Assembly: GCF_003144325.1 (NCBI RefSeq)
Contig: NZ_PENS01000014.1
Location: forward strand, 62,001 to 126,000
Direction of reading: 5' to 3'
Length of the DNA: 64,000 nucleotides
Origin: Proteus terrae
GTDB taxonomy: Bacteria; Pseudomonadota; Gammaproteobacteria; Enterobacterales; Enterobacteriaceae
Shown: one piece after another, positions 1 through 9,540 of the stretch
Numbering within the stretch: position 1 is the first letter of the stretch
Layout of the letters: every line of letters begins with the position of its first letter
Position numbers and translations under genes: made by a program
Notes under the pieces: model-generated
Told to the model about the DNA's origin: nothing
The model's database searches: none
Seen by the model: only the letters and a program-made list of their open reading frames with translations

Positions 1-630
1 AGTTTCTTTATCTTGGCTAAGCTCGAAAACATGAAAACCGATAGTATTAAATTCACGACTTAGATTTGCTATTGTATCAAAATTAGGCTTTAGCATATCT
101 AATTGCCCAAATTGCACGGGGATCAAAATATCGGATAATCCCGTTGAAAATATTTCAATGGGCAAACCGGTTTCTAAGATAACTTCGCGATTTATTCCCA
201 ACGCAGCAGCCACAGCGTCAACACTTGGAGCTTGTCGTGAAATGGGTAGTGTTTGCTCCATAACGACATTTTCAGTATCAATCGCTACGCTTAAAATACC
301 TGCTTTCGTTTTTTGTGTGTAATGACCAGAAGCCAATAAGTTGAGTGAAGATAAAGTGAAAAAGACGGCTAATGTAGCATGACCACAGAAATCAACTTCT
401 CCTTCTGGAGTGAAAAAATCAACCTTAAAATCAGTCTCTTCGCCTTGATAAACAAAGGCCGTTTCAGAAAAGCCGACTTCTTTAGCAATAGCCATTTTCT
501 GTTCATTGCTTAATTGAGGGGGATTAAGTACTACGCCAGCAGGATTGCCACCTTTATTATTTTTAGTAAATGAGTTTACAAGGTGTACTTTGATCTCGTG
601 CTCTACTGAGCGTATAACTTCATTTTGCAT
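1..630 (-). CDS. PhzF family isomerase/epimerase, 3' end cut by window
   Basis: The open frame runs from an ATG at 630 off the left edge, about 210 residues, so the C-terminal part is missing. The N-terminus has the family's NPAGVVL motif and the GFSETAF motif that carries the catalytic glutamate of PhzF-like enzymes. Further on, the segment DFCGHATLAVFF matches the conserved G-H-A-T region. Family members are cytosolic, diaminopimelate-epimerase-fold enzymes of about 260-300 residues; most are not part of phenazine synthesis and their substrates are unknown. No phenazine genes are visible here. It lies 115 bp downstream of the histidine phosphatase gene on the same strand and could be co-transcribed with it. 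Confidence 0.85.
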   Translation of the reverse strand, partial: MQNEVIRSVEHEIKVHLVNSFTKNNKGGNPAGVVLNPPQLSNEQKMAIAKEVGFSETAFVYQGEETDFKVDFFTPEGEVDFCGHATLAVFFTLSSLNLLASGHYTQKTKAGILSVAIDTENVVMEQTLPISRQAPSVDAVAAALGINREVILETGLPIEIFSTGLSDILIPVQFGQLDMLKPNFDTIANLSREFNTIGFHVFELSQDKET

Positions 631-745
631 ATATTTCTCGCATTGCTTCAAATAGCATTAAGTCTGTGTGTAAAAAAGTGTTCTAACTCTATCTGGTCTA
701 ACTCTATTTAAATATCTTGTTTTTTAGTATTAGATAAGATGCTCA

Positions 746-1327
746 CTAATTAGGGTAAACTTCCGATACACTATCTAACCCTTGCGGTCTTTGTTCAAAT
801 ATGACGCTTTTCTTACCATCCTCTCGGATAATCTTTAAGATATAGATACTATCAAAATCACTATTTTTCCATTTAGGGATTAATTTAGGATCTCCACCCT
901 CTTGTTTCATGATATCTCGTGCAACTTTAACTAAATTATCGTGCTCCCATGCAATAAAAATAACTGAATTTTCATATTGCTGACTAAGCAGATCTTCGCG
1001 TAATTCTTTTATCTCTTTAGCATGATATTGAAGATGGATAGGCAATGAGGTTTTAATGGCGAGAGGAGTAATTGTTTGAAGTGAACGTAATGAATTACCT
1101 AATTTACTTTGTTTAGGCGCAGCAGCGAATAATGCATCAGGTTTGCCAAATTGATTTATAAGCACATCAGGTAGCGCCAATGCTCTATTTAATCCTTTAC
1201 AGGTCAGTTGCCCACTATCATTATCAGGTTTTTCACCATGTCTTATAAAGACAAGTGTTTGATCGGAATACGCCATATGACTAAATCCTAAAATAAATAT
1301 GCTCAAAAATATAAATACACTGCGCAT
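746..1327 (-). CDS. Secreted histidine phosphatase family protein
   Basis: The 193-residue product begins with a hydrophobic signal peptide of about 21 residues, ending near the Ala-Tyr-Ser before DQTL. The mature part opens with LVFIRHGEK, the RHG motif whose histidine is phosphorylated in this superfamily. A second conserved histidine probably lies in AWEHDNL, about residue 125. The protein is therefore a small periplasmic histidine-phosphatase-fold protein; its substrate cannot be read from the sequence. It differs clearly from Ais, the other small exported member of the fold in enterobacteria. The PhzF-like gene follows on the same strand. Confidence 0.75.
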   Translation of the reverse strand: MRSVFIFLSIFILGFSHMAYSDQTLVFIRHGEKPDNDSGQLTCKGLNRALALPDVLINQFGKPDALFAAAPKQSKLGNSLRSLQTITPLAIKTSLPIHLQYHAKEIKELREDLLSQQYENSVIFIAWEHDNLVKVARDIMKQEGGDPKLIPKWKNSDFDSIYILKIIREDGKKSVIFEQRPQGLDSVSEVYPN

Positions 1328-1750
1328 ACAGCGTTACCTTTAAGTCGATTGAGTATAAGAAATATGGAGTGTTAAAACACATCTAACAGTAACCATAAAC
1401 TCACCTGTTTTAAGTCATCCAGTCTATCATAACCAAAAGCATTTCAGAGGTGAGCGAGTCTTAGATAGCGTACATTTAGCCACTATTATAATCTCTTTTA
1501 CCTTTATTCTACCTTCTAAACCCCTCAAGATTAATTAACAAATATTAAAATCGATCAAACAATTGTTAACGGAAAATAAAGGATCTCTTTAATTTTTAAT
1601 TACTTTTTGTTTAGTTTTATAAAGTTGAATGAAACTTAAGTACTAAGCACATTTAGATAAAAAAAGGGAGGAGATCTCTTTTTCACAATAAAAATAGTGT
1701 GTTAAAAATCAATGCAAGCCTTTTTATCTCCCTTTATTTGGTTTAATGAC
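1328..1750. other. Intergenic AT-rich region
   Basis: No open frame with coding character is visible. The segment separates the phosphatase (leftward) from the chemotaxis receptor (rightward) and must hold the phosphatase promoter. An inverted repeat pairs AAAGGGAG near 1664-1671 with CTCCCTTT near 1729-1736; its role is unknown. Confidence 0.4.
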
Positions 1751-1777
1751 TAAAGTTCTGTCACTGCTTACCGATAC
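1751..1777 (+). promoter_or_regulatory. Sigma28 (FliA) type promoter of the chemotaxis receptor
   Basis: TAAAGTTC (1751-1758) and ACCGATAC (1770-1777) are separated by exactly 11 bases. The flagellar consensus is TAAAGTTT-N11-GCCGATAA, so the match is 7/8 and 6/8. Transcription would start near 1785, which rules out the upstream ATG at 1746 and supports translation from 1836. Confidence 0.65.
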
Positions 1778-1835
1778 TGTTTGTTCTTTAATAAGTTACC
1801 AATACTTATTAATTATTATTTATCCAGGGTTAAGC

Positions 1836-3386
1836 ATGTTCTTTAAAAACTTTAAAATTCGTACAAAGTTAACTATCGCATTTACAACTTTTGTGATGTT
1901 AATTATGTTGGGTTCCGGTTTCGCATTAATGGGTTTAAACAGTGCGAATCAAGATATTCATAATGTCGTTGATGATATCTATCCAGCCACAGTCAAAGCC
2001 AATTTACTGATTAATAATTTCAATGAATTTATTATATTCCAGCAACTCACTATGCTTGATGAGCAAGGAAGTTTAGCGGCTGAGCAAGAGAGCAAAAAAG
2101 CAGAGATCACCGCTAAAGTTGCACAATTGCTGAAAGAATTAGATGAAACCACACACGATGCTGAGTCAAAAAAAATCTTAGCTGAGGTTTATGATATTCG
2201 TCAGCAATATATAACCTCTCAAAACTTTGTTGTGAAGGCATTTAATGAAAATAACAGACACGCCGCAGTCAATGAACTGATCACGAAAACTTCCGCTATT
2301 CAGTTAAGGTATCGCGATAAAATATTAGAGTTTATCGAATTACAAAATAAAAAGATGGAAGAAGCAGGCAACGCAGTTGAAAGTGACTTTATTGAAAAAA
2401 GAATATTTTTAGTATTATTAACTCTTGTCAGTATTGTTGTGGGCAGTATTTTAGGCTGGTTTATTACTAAAGGTATTACTCTCCCATTAGAGAAGGCAAT
2501 CAACTTTGCAAAAGCCATTGCAAATGGCGATTTAACACAAGAAGTGAAGACTGATTATCATGATGAAGCAGGGATATTATTACGAGCCCTTGCAGAAATG
2601 AAAATGCACCTATTAGATGTTGTGCAAAATGTACAAAACGGCGCTGAAAATATTTCGTCAGCAGCAGAGCAAATTACTGCTGGTAGCCAAAACTTAGCGG
2701 CAAGAACAGAAGAACAAGCAACCTCCGTAGAAGAAACCGCAAGCTCAATGGAGCAAATGACATCAACGGTTAAAAATACTGCAGAGCATACTCTTGATGC
2801 AATTAATGTCGCTGAAAAAACTGAAATCGCTGTGCACCATAATGGCGAAATGATGCTCCAGCTGACAGAAAAAATGAGAGCAATTAATAGCTCATCATCT
2901 CAAATGACAGATATTATTAACTTAATTGATGCCATTGCATTCCAAACGAATATTCTTGCACTAAATGCTGCTGTTGAAGCCGCTAGAGCAGGTGAACACG
3001 GTAAAGGTTTTGCCGTTGTTGCTGGTGAAGTCAGATTGCTGGCACAAAAAAGTGCAGACTCCGCTAATGATATACGCACTCTTATCGATAATTCATCAAC
3101 TCAAACACAAGAAGGCATGGAATTAGTTGAGCAAGCTGGCTCACAAATCCAAAAAATGATCACCGATGTTGAAGAGATCAGCGCATTATTACGAGAAATT
3201 GGGCAAGCAAGTAATGAGCAAAGCGATGGTATATCACAAATCAATAATGCTATCAGTCAGCTTGATTCAACAACGCAACAAAATGCGGGATTAGTAGAAG
3301 AATCCGTGGCTGCTGCAAGTTCACTTAATGAACAAGCACTTAATCTGAATAAATTAGTGAATTATTTCCAGATCCGTCGCGCCTAG
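1836..3386 (+). CDS. Methyl-accepting chemotaxis protein
   Basis: This inner-membrane receptor passes ligand signals through CheW to CheA. From the ATG at 1836 it has 516 residues. A first membrane helix (about residues 12-32) precedes a periplasmic four-helix sensing domain of Tar type; a second helix lies at about 190-210. A HAMP region ([20 protein letters not shown]) and the signalling domain follow. The hairpin tip is readable as [20 protein letters not shown]. Frame-matched ATG at 1746 exists, but the sigma28-type promoter lies downstream of it, so 1836 is chosen. There is no NWETF-like CheR-binding tail; the protein ends IRRA. The ligand is unknown. It is monocistronic, as is common for receptor genes outside the che cluster. 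Confidence 0.9.
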   Translation: MFFKNFKIRTKLTIAFTTFVMLIMLGSGFALMGLNSANQDIHNVVDDIYPATVKANLLINNFNEFIIFQQLTMLDEQGSLAAEQESKKAEITAKVAQLLKELDETTHDAESKKILAEVYDIRQQYITSQNFVVKAFNENNRHAAVNELITKTSAIQLRYRDKILEFIELQNKKMEEAGNAVESDFIEKRIFLVLLTLVSIVVGSILGWFITKGITLPLEKAINFAKAIANGDLTQEVKTDYHDEAGILLRALAEMKMHLLDVVQNVQNGAENISSAAEQITAGSQNLAARTEEQATSVEETASSMEQMTSTVKNTAEHTLDAINVAEKTEIAVHHNGEMMLQLTEKMRAINSSSSQMTDIINLIDAIAFQTNILALNAAVEAARAGEHGKGFAVVAGEVRLLAQKSADSANDIRTLIDNSSTQTQEGMELVEQAGSQIQKMITDVEEISALLREIGQASNEQSDGISQINNAISQLDSTTQQNAGLVEESVAAASSLNEQALNLNKLVNYFQIRRA

Positions 3387-3412
3387 TGCACTCTTTAATT
3401 CATTTATATATC

Positions 3413-3444
3413 AAGGCCACTCGATAAGATAAAAGAGTGGCCTT
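3413..3444. terminator. Hairpin after the chemotaxis receptor gene
   Basis: A perfect 10-bp inverted repeat, AAGGCCACTC with GAGTGGCCTT, lies 27 bp past the stop. No T-run follows on the plus strand, so it is a stable hairpin rather than a textbook intrinsic terminator. Confidence 0.5.
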
Positions 3445-3511
3445 AAAAATAAGGCCGCTGGTTAACGATGTGACTATAATACAGTCAGACAAATTGCAAG
3501 TATTATCCTAG

Positions 3512-3800
3512 CTACAATTTTAAAGTACCAGATAGACAATCCGCAAAACTATCAATAAATACTCGAATGCGTTGACTTACCACTCTATCATTATAATAAA
3601 CTGTACTAAATGCCAAAGATACTGGGTGTAATTTCTCGCGGAATAATTCGCCCCTCCATCCCTATTGAAGATCCTCTGTCAGTATAAAATCGGATAAACA
3701 AGCAATACCTTCACCATTAATACATAAGCGTCTTAGTGTCTCACCACTATTTGATGATACCCCTTCAGGAATATCAAACAATGCTCCAGGTTTAATCTCA
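3512..3800 (-). pseudogene. LysR-family regulator, C-terminal remnant
   Basis: Reading leftward, the frame gives a typical C-terminal effector-domain ending of the LysR CrgA-like branch: FDIPEGVSSNSGETLRRLCI, then GIACLSDFIL, and at the end VYYNDRVVSQRIRVFIDS. An in-frame TAG at 3662-3664 interrupts it, and everything before the effector-domain tail (helix-turn-helix and linker) is missing. About 95 codons remain of a normal 300. The fragment abuts the 5'-truncated MFS remnant that reads the other way, which suggests that one deletion removed the starts of a divergently transcribed regulator/transporter pair. Confidence 0.75.
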
Positions 3801-4021
3801 TCAGTGAATATTGGTGCATTTAATTTAGGCAATGCTATTGGGGCCGTTATTGCTGAATTGCTTTAAAGTACAGTTATAACATTGTCAATTTAAGCGCGAC
3901 CTTAGTTGGAATTATTGGTTTATTACTGGTTTTTTCTCAATTTAAAGTCAAAAGAGAGTCACAAAAAAGCTTGGCTTACTCTTTACCCCCCTATTCGTAC
4001 ACACTAAAAAAAGGAACCTAG
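3796..4021 (+). pseudogene. MFS drug/sugar efflux transporter, C-terminal remnant
   Basis: The plus strand reads SVNIGAFNLGNAIGAVIA, the conserved helix motif of DHA1-type major facilitator proteins near the start of the last helices, then stops at a TAA (3864-3866). In another frame the end of such a transporter continues (YSYNIVNLSATLVGIIGLLL) to a TAG at 4019. So the gene has lost its first 300 or so codons and carries a frameshift. It is the partner of the LysR remnant to its left; LysR regulators commonly sit divergent from the efflux gene they control. No function can remain. Confidence 0.75.
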
Positions 4022-4044
4022 CTCACACTTTGGTTCTTTTTTTT
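4006..4044 (+). terminator. Intrinsic terminator after the MFS remnant
   Basis: An A-rich arm with GGAACC (ending about 4018) pairs with GGTTC (4032-4036) followed by eight T residues. It probably terminated the lost transporter gene and is still intact. Confidence 0.65.
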
Positions 4045-4140
4045 ATCTGTAACAACCTCGGTAATAAAATGTAAACAATTTTACCAATATCAGACAAACT
4101 GTTTGTATTTGCCAACTTATTTCAGAGGTAATGGCAAGCG

Positions 4141-4320
4141 TCAAATGTTAAATCCTAAAACATCGCTAACATAATCGCTGATTTCCGTTATCAAAACAGG
4201 GCTATTTAATGATGATAATAATCTTTTCACTATTAATGTTCCCATAATAATCTGGGGATAATGCCACTTATTGTGAGGCAAGATTATAGAGTTAAAAAGA
4301 GACAGCAATACATCCACACA
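4141..4320 (-). pseudogene. Unidentified protein-like C-terminal remnant
   Basis: A 59-codon open stretch with no usable start near its upstream end finishes at a TGA at 4141-4143. It reads like real protein rather than AT-rich noise, for example HNKWHYPQIIMGTLIVKRLL and later SPVLITEISDYVSDVLGFNI. An in-frame TAG lies directly upstream at 4321-4323. I do not recognise the family. It is most simply a decayed 3' end belonging to the same degraded patch as the LysR/MFS remnants. A short real ORF starting at the internal ATG (34 residues) is less likely. Confidence 0.3.
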
Positions 4321-5739
4321 CTAAAGAAAACATTTCGCTAGAGATTATTACGTAGTTAAAACAAAAATAATTATCTACCAATTCACTTTTTAATCACTTT
4401 TTTTTCTCCTATATTTGTATGACAATTTTTAAAGTGAAATTAATATCTCATCGAAAAATGAGACTGTAACTTCAAAAATATTTCACAACCTATCTTTGTT
4501 CTATAACAATCAACTTAAACACTTTAAAAAAGGTAACAAATATCATTAAATAAATATTTTTCTATCATTAGAAATAATTTATTTCACACTTTCTGAAGTA
4601 TAAAAAAGAACAAAAATAAACTTTTCATTTTTATCGATACGATCAAGATCACTTTACCTATACCTTTAGTCGCATAAAATTAGAAAGAAGCATTCTCATT
4701 TACTATTTATCTCACTCATTATATTTTCATTATCTACCTGATTTGTATTACAATTAACATTAGCGACAAACCTAGCAATTTCACGACTCTAGAGCTCAAA
4801 AGAAGTCAATCATTGATGATAAATTTATATTGTTATTTATTTAAACATTTAATATAAAAATATTAATTTTGTATAATTAAAATTACCAAATTAAGGAATA
4901 AAAAAAGAAACCAATAATAATTAATTATAATTTATATAATAGGTAAAAATATTTACACATTAGAACGAAAAATAAAATTATATTTTATCGATAAAAAACA
5001 AGAAAAAAACAAGAAAAAAAAACAAGAAAAAATAAGTTAACTTTCAATATAAAAACGAAAAATAAAATCAAATAACAGTATATTAAAGATAAAACAAAAT
5101 AAAACATAAAAAAAGGGAGCAAATATTATAAAAGTAAAATAATAAAAAATTAAAATAATTTAAAAGATTAACTTTAGAATAATTAAATATTAAAATAAAA
5201 AACTTTTAGTTTATTTGTTAATTAAATAGCCGCCCAAATAAATCATTAATTTAATTTATGTATATTCTGGGTGTTGATAGCCATTTTCATCATCAAAAAT
5301 GGCGTTTTAGACTTAAGTTCATCTTTTTATTACATAGCTAAAACTACCAATATCGCTCTTTTTTTCATCTAAAACCAATTTGATAACAACATTAGCAATC
5401 TAATTACATTGACAAACATCAAAAAACACGACAATTAACAAGCAAATAATGAGAAAAAAGGAATTTTTTTATATTTGTCACACAATTGATTTTATTCTAT
5501 TACATATCAATAAATATTCCCTACAATAGCCAACTAATCTAACCTGACAATTTCCTAAGTAATGATACCTTTCATTGTTTAGGTTAGTAACTATCTTTTT
5601 TTATTTATGATTTATCGTTTCAGCAAAGTAGAGCTTTAATAAAACCTAGTACCCTACACAATTATATAATGAGCAACTTATAGGTTTGCTAACGCAGTTA
5701 TAAACGATAAAAATTGCAAACTTAAGGATAAAAATAATC
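4321..5739. other. Long AT-rich non-coding leader before the lactate genes
   Basis: Some 1.4 kb with no coding-quality frame on either strand. It contains an A-rich short repeat built on AACAAGAAAAAA (about 4994-5034), a small hairpin TCTCAT/ATGAGA (4446-4463) and a better one with 8-bp arms GCCATTTT/AAAATGGC (5280-5303). The promoter of the lactate operon must lie here, but I cannot place it with confidence. Such composition is typical of H-NS-bound DNA. Confidence 0.5.
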
Positions 5740-7266
5740 ATGTCAGACTACTTATCATTCTTATTAGGCATTGTGCCTTTAGCGGTTTTGATTTTTATGA
5801 TCTTAAAAATGAAATCAGCCGTTCACCATGCTGTGCTTGTATCTTTAGTGATAACTGTTGCACTTGCTATTTTCCATTGGAACAACACCATTCAATTTGC
5901 TTCAGTCTCTGTCCTTTATGGTGCAGTTAAAGGATTGTGGCCGATAATCATTGTGATTCTTGCTGCTATTTATAGTTATAACTTAATGCTAAAAACAGGC
6001 GGCATGGATGTACTTAAAGATGTACTCGCTGGAATAAGTGATGATAAGCGAGTACAAGTTCTGCTTATCTCATGGTGTTTTGGTGGCTTTCTTGAAGCAG
6101 TTGCGGGTTACGGTACTGCTGTTGCCATCCCTATCGGTATTTTAATTGCACTCGGATTTGATCCTTTTAAAGCCGCCGTTGCCTCTTTAGTTGCTAATAC
6201 TGTTCCTACTGCGTTTGGTGCAGTCGGTATTCCAGTCTCTATTTTGGCGCAAAATACAGGGCTTGATGTATTAGTACTGAGTAAAACCATTATTATTCAG
6301 TTGGGATTATTCAATATCTTGTTACCTTTCGTTATTGTTGCCATTGCGGGTGGCGGAATTAAAGCGATTAAAGGTGTCGGATTTATTACCTTAATGTGTG
6401 GTATTAGTACACTAATCCCTCAATATATCGTTGCTGCTAATTTAGGTGCTGAATTACCGGCGTTTGCAGGCAGCTTAGTCAGCTTAATTGTGGTTATTTT
6501 CCTTGCTAAACGCATGAAAAACAGTGGTGACAAACAAAAAAATGTCAAAAAGCACACTGGGAAAGAGTTGTTAGTAGCAAGTTCTATTTATCTGTTTACC
6601 TTTATCTTTATCTTAGCGTGCTCACCTTTATTTCCTGCGCTCCAAAGCATGGCGGGCGCAATTTCCACAAAGATCCCATTTGTATTAAGTGAAACACAAA
6701 CGGAATATCAAACTATTGCTTGGTTAAGTACTCCGGGTGTATTGATTATTCTTGCAAGCTTTGTGGGTGGCACCATTCAAGGTGCAAGTATTTCAACACT
6801 TATCTCTGTTCTGGTTAAAACCACTATCCAACTGAAAAATTCCATTATTGCTATCACGGCAATCGTAGCGATGGCAACTGTTATGGATTTCAGTGGCATG
6901 ATTGGCAGTATTGCTGAAACCTTAGTCGATTTCACAGGTGCAGGCTTTATCTTTATTGCTCCAGTGATCGGTGCATTAGGAACCTTTGTAACAGGTAGTG
7001 ACACCAACTCTAACGTGCTGTTCGGTAAGTTACAAACCAGCGCAGCAGCTAAACTTAATATTGATCCATTCATTCTGGCCGCAGCCAATACCTCTGGTGC
7101 AACGGGCGGTAAAATGATTTCACCGCAAAGTATCGCCATTGCTGTTTCAGCGACAAAAATGGATGGTCAAAGCAGTGCCATTATGCGTGAAACCTTAAAA
7201 TATTGTATTGCTTATATAATTATTCTTGGCGCAAAAATTGGCATTATTTATCACCTAATGAACTAA
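5740..7266 (+). CDS. lldP: L-lactate permease (LctP family)
   Basis: The 508-residue protein is almost entirely hydrophobic, with about 12-14 membrane helices, and imports lactate with protons. Family signatures include GGFLEAVAGYGTAVAIPIGI (about residues 116-135), VTGSDTNSN (about 420) and the C-terminal TSGATGGKMISPQSIAIA. It is somewhat shorter than the 551-residue LldP of E. coli; the two halves of the fold both look present. The ATG at 5740 follows AAGGA by about 8 bases. The next genes, lutABC, oxidise the imported lactate, so the cluster is a lactate uptake and utilisation operon with no regulator gene beside it. An exact choice between the names lldP, lctP and lutP is a matter of convention. 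Confidence 0.9.
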   Translation: MSDYLSFLLGIVPLAVLIFMILKMKSAVHHAVLVSLVITVALAIFHWNNTIQFASVSVLYGAVKGLWPIIIVILAAIYSYNLMLKTGGMDVLKDVLAGISDDKRVQVLLISWCFGGFLEAVAGYGTAVAIPIGILIALGFDPFKAAVASLVANTVPTAFGAVGIPVSILAQNTGLDVLVLSKTIIIQLGLFNILLPFVIVAIAGGGIKAIKGVGFITLMCGISTLIPQYIVAANLGAELPAFAGSLVSLIVVIFLAKRMKNSGDKQKNVKKHTGKELLVASSIYLFTFIFILACSPLFPALQSMAGAISTKIPFVLSETQTEYQTIAWLSTPGVLIILASFVGGTIQGASISTLISVLVKTTIQLKNSIIAITAIVAMATVMDFSGMIGSIAETLVDFTGAGFIFIAPVIGALGTFVTGSDTNSNVLFGKLQTSAAAKLNIDPFILAAANTSGATGGKMISPQSIAIAVSATKMDGQSSAIMRETLKYCIAYIIILGAKIGIIYHLMN

Positions 7267-7277
7267 TTAATAAGGAA

Positions 7278-7304
7278 AAGGGAGCGTGTTTACTCCACTC
7301 CCTT
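7278..7304 (+). promoter_or_regulatory. Hairpin between permease and lutA
   Basis: Arms AAGGGAG and CTCCCTT (7 bp) enclose a 13-base loop, followed by a pyrimidine-rich CTCCTCTTA stretch. It sits in the 119-bp gap between the permease and lutA and may lower read-through or protect the upstream mRNA end. Confidence 0.35.
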
Positions 7305-7385
7305 CTCCTCTTATAACGAAGCAATAAAAGAATTTTATCTTTAGTAAAAATGACAACATCTGAGCGATGTTTTGGAGTTCGATTA

Positions 7386-8105
7386 ATGAAAGTTAATTTT
7401 TATGCGACCTGTCTTGGTGATGTTCTGAAAGCAGATTCAGCCCGAGACACGGTCTTGTTACTTGAAAAATTAGGCTGTGAAGTCTTATTTCAAGAACGCC
7501 AAGGTTGCTGTGGTCAGCCAGCGCTTAATAGCGGTTATGTAAATAACGCGAAACCTGCCATGAAATCGTTAATTGAAACATTGGAAGTGAACGACTATCC
7601 CATTATTTCACCCGCTGGCTCTTGTACTTATGCCATTAAAGGTTATCCAACTTATCTTGCTGATGAACCTCAATGGGCATTACGGGCACAAGGTGTCGCC
7701 GATCGCCTTATTGATTTAACCAGCTTTATTGTTAACACACTTGGTGTTGTCGATGTAGGTGCTCGCCTTCCGGGTAAAGCTGTTTATCACCCATCATGCA
7801 GTTTAACCAGAAAGTTAGGTGTTGTAAGTGAGCCTTTAACGCTATTAAAACATGTTGAAGGTCTTGAAATGTTGCCTTTTGCAAATTCAGAAACCTGCTG
7901 TGGCTTTGGGGGTACCTTCTCCGTGAAGATGTCTGAAATTTCGGGTGAAATGGTGACTGAAAAAGTAAAACATATTATGGATGTGAGCCCTGATTATGTC
8001 ATTGGTGCTGACACAAGCTGCTTAATCAACATTCAAGGTCGTTTAAGTCGTGAAAAGCGCCCTGTAAAAGTGTTGCATATTGCACAAGTTTTAATGAGCC
8101 AATAA
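7386..8105 (+). CDS. lutA: L-lactate utilisation Fe-S protein LutA (YkgE)
   Basis: LutA is one of three subunits of the iron-sulfur lactate dehydrogenase that oxidises L-lactate to pyruvate. The 239-residue product has the two CCG-type cysteine motifs of this family, QGCCGQPALNSG (about residue 40) and ETCCGFGGTFSVKM (about residue 180), plus further conserved cysteines in between (HPSCSLTRKLG). The length equals that of E. coli YkgE when translation starts at the ATG at 7386, which follows GGAG by seven bases; an in-frame ATG at 7350 would add twelve unlikely residues. lutB starts 12 bp after the stop. Confidence 0.93.
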   Translation: MKVNFYATCLGDVLKADSARDTVLLLEKLGCEVLFQERQGCCGQPALNSGYVNNAKPAMKSLIETLEVNDYPIISPAGSCTYAIKGYPTYLADEPQWALRAQGVADRLIDLTSFIVNTLGVVDVGARLPGKAVYHPSCSLTRKLGVVSEPLTLLKHVEGLEMLPFANSETCCGFGGTFSVKMSEISGEMVTEKVKHIMDVSPDYVIGADTSCLINIQGRLSREKRPVKVLHIAQVLMSQ

Positions 8106-8117
8106 GGGAGCCTGCTT

Positions 8118-9539
8118 ATGTCTATCAAAACCAGTGATATAGATTTCAGACCTCGTCTAGAACATGAAATGAAAGACACAATCATGCGTAATGCGGTTGT
8201 TATGGCGCAAGAACGTATTGGGGCTAACCGTCAAATCATGGTGAAGGAGCTAGGTAATTGGGAAGAATGGCGTGATCGCGCTGAACAAATCCGTAACCAT
8301 GTTCTTGAAAACTTAGATGCTTATCTCTATCAATTGTCTGAAAAAGTGACTGAAAATGGAGGTCATGTTTATTTTGCAAAAACAGCAGAAGATGCCTCTC
8401 GTTATATTTGTGAAGTTGCCAAGAAGAAAAACGCGAAGAAGATTGTAAAATCTAAATCCATGGTCACCGAAGAAATTGGGATGAATAAAGCCTTACAAAA
8501 TGAAGGCATTGAGATCATCGAAACTGACCTAGGTGAATATATTCTTCAATTGGATAACGATCCACCGTCGCATATCGTGGTTCCTGCGATCCACAAAGAC
8601 CGTTATCAAATTCGTAAAGTATTAAATGAAAAACTCAATTACGAAGGTAGTGAAACACCGGAAGATATGACGCTTTTCATTAGACAACGTATTAGACAAG
8701 ATTTCCTTTCTGCTGATATTGGTGTCACAGGCTGTAACTTTGCTGTGGCGGAAACAGGTACTGTCTGTTTAGTCACCAATGAAGGTAATGCAAGGATGAC
8801 CACAACATTGCCTAAAACCCATATAGCAGTTATGGGTATGGAACGTGTAGCCCCCACTTTTGAAGAAGTCGATCCACTGATAACCATGTTATGTCGTAGC
8901 GCTGTTGGCTCACGTTTAACCAGTTATAACACTTGGGTGACAGGTCCTCGTGAAGCAGGCAATGTTGATGGTCCTGAAGAGTTCCATTTAGTGATTGTGG
9001 ATAATGGTCGTTCTGAAATTTTAGGCTCACAATTTAAAGATATTTTACGTTGTATTCGTTGTGGTGCTTGCCTTAATACGTGTCCTGCATATCGTAATAT
9101 TGGTGGTCATGCTTATGGCTCAATTTATCCGGGCCCAATTGGTGCTGTAATTTCACCACTATTAGGAGGTTATAAAGATTTCCACGATCTCCCTTATGCA
9201 TGCTCATTATGTAATGCTTGTAATGTGGTTTGCCCAGTCAAAATTCCTTTAGCTCAGTTGATTTTAAAACATCGTCGAGTAATGGCTGAAACAGGTTTAA
9301 CACCGAAAGCAGAGCGTCGAGTCACTGGTATGTTTAACTACCTCAACTCACACCCAGCTCTTTGGAAAGTGGGTATGAATGTTGGTGCGAAAATGGCGGG
9401 ATTAATGATCAAAAATGGTTCTACACCAATCAAAATCAGTGTTTTGAATGATTGGATGGAATCGCGTGATCTTCCTAAACCAGATGGTTATAGCTTCCGT
9501 AGTTGGTTTAAACGCCATAAAGCAGAAGGAAAAAAATAA
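8118..9539 (+). CDS. lutB: L-lactate utilisation Fe-S protein LutB (YkgF)
   Basis: The largest subunit of the LutABC lactate oxidation complex, 473 residues, close to the 475 of E. coli YkgF. The N-terminal two thirds form the LUD domain. The C-terminal third holds two four-cysteine ferredoxin-type clusters, CIRCGACLNTCPAY and CSLCNACNVVCPVKIP, separated by about 50 residues. Both clusters are intact. A good ribosome site (AAGGGAG) precedes the ATG. Stop and the lutC start are only one base apart, so translation of lutB and lutC is probably coupled. Confidence 0.94.
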   Translation: MSIKTSDIDFRPRLEHEMKDTIMRNAVVMAQERIGANRQIMVKELGNWEEWRDRAEQIRNHVLENLDAYLYQLSEKVTENGGHVYFAKTAEDASRYICEVAKKKNAKKIVKSKSMVTEEIGMNKALQNEGIEIIETDLGEYILQLDNDPPSHIVVPAIHKDRYQIRKVLNEKLNYEGSETPEDMTLFIRQRIRQDFLSADIGVTGCNFAVAETGTVCLVTNEGNARMTTTLPKTHIAVMGMERVAPTFEEVDPLITMLCRSAVGSRLTSYNTWVTGPREAGNVDGPEEFHLVIVDNGRSEILGSQFKDILRCIRCGACLNTCPAYRNIGGHAYGSIYPGPIGAVISPLLGGYKDFHDLPYACSLCNACNVVCPVKIPLAQLILKHRRVMAETGLTPKAERRVTGMFNYLNSHPALWKVGMNVGAKMAGLMIKNGSTPIKISVLNDWMESRDLPKPDGYSFRSWFKRHKAEGKK

Positions 9540-9540
9540 T

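Noticed and set aside
4990..5036. Short A-rich repeats resembling a CRISPR-like or tandem array
   Set aside because: Units are about 12 bases, low-complexity and irregular; no spacers of constant size.
6777..7139. 120-codon minus-strand frame inside the lactate permease gene
   Set aside because: It is an antisense shadow of a hydrophobic coding region; no ribosome site and no known family.
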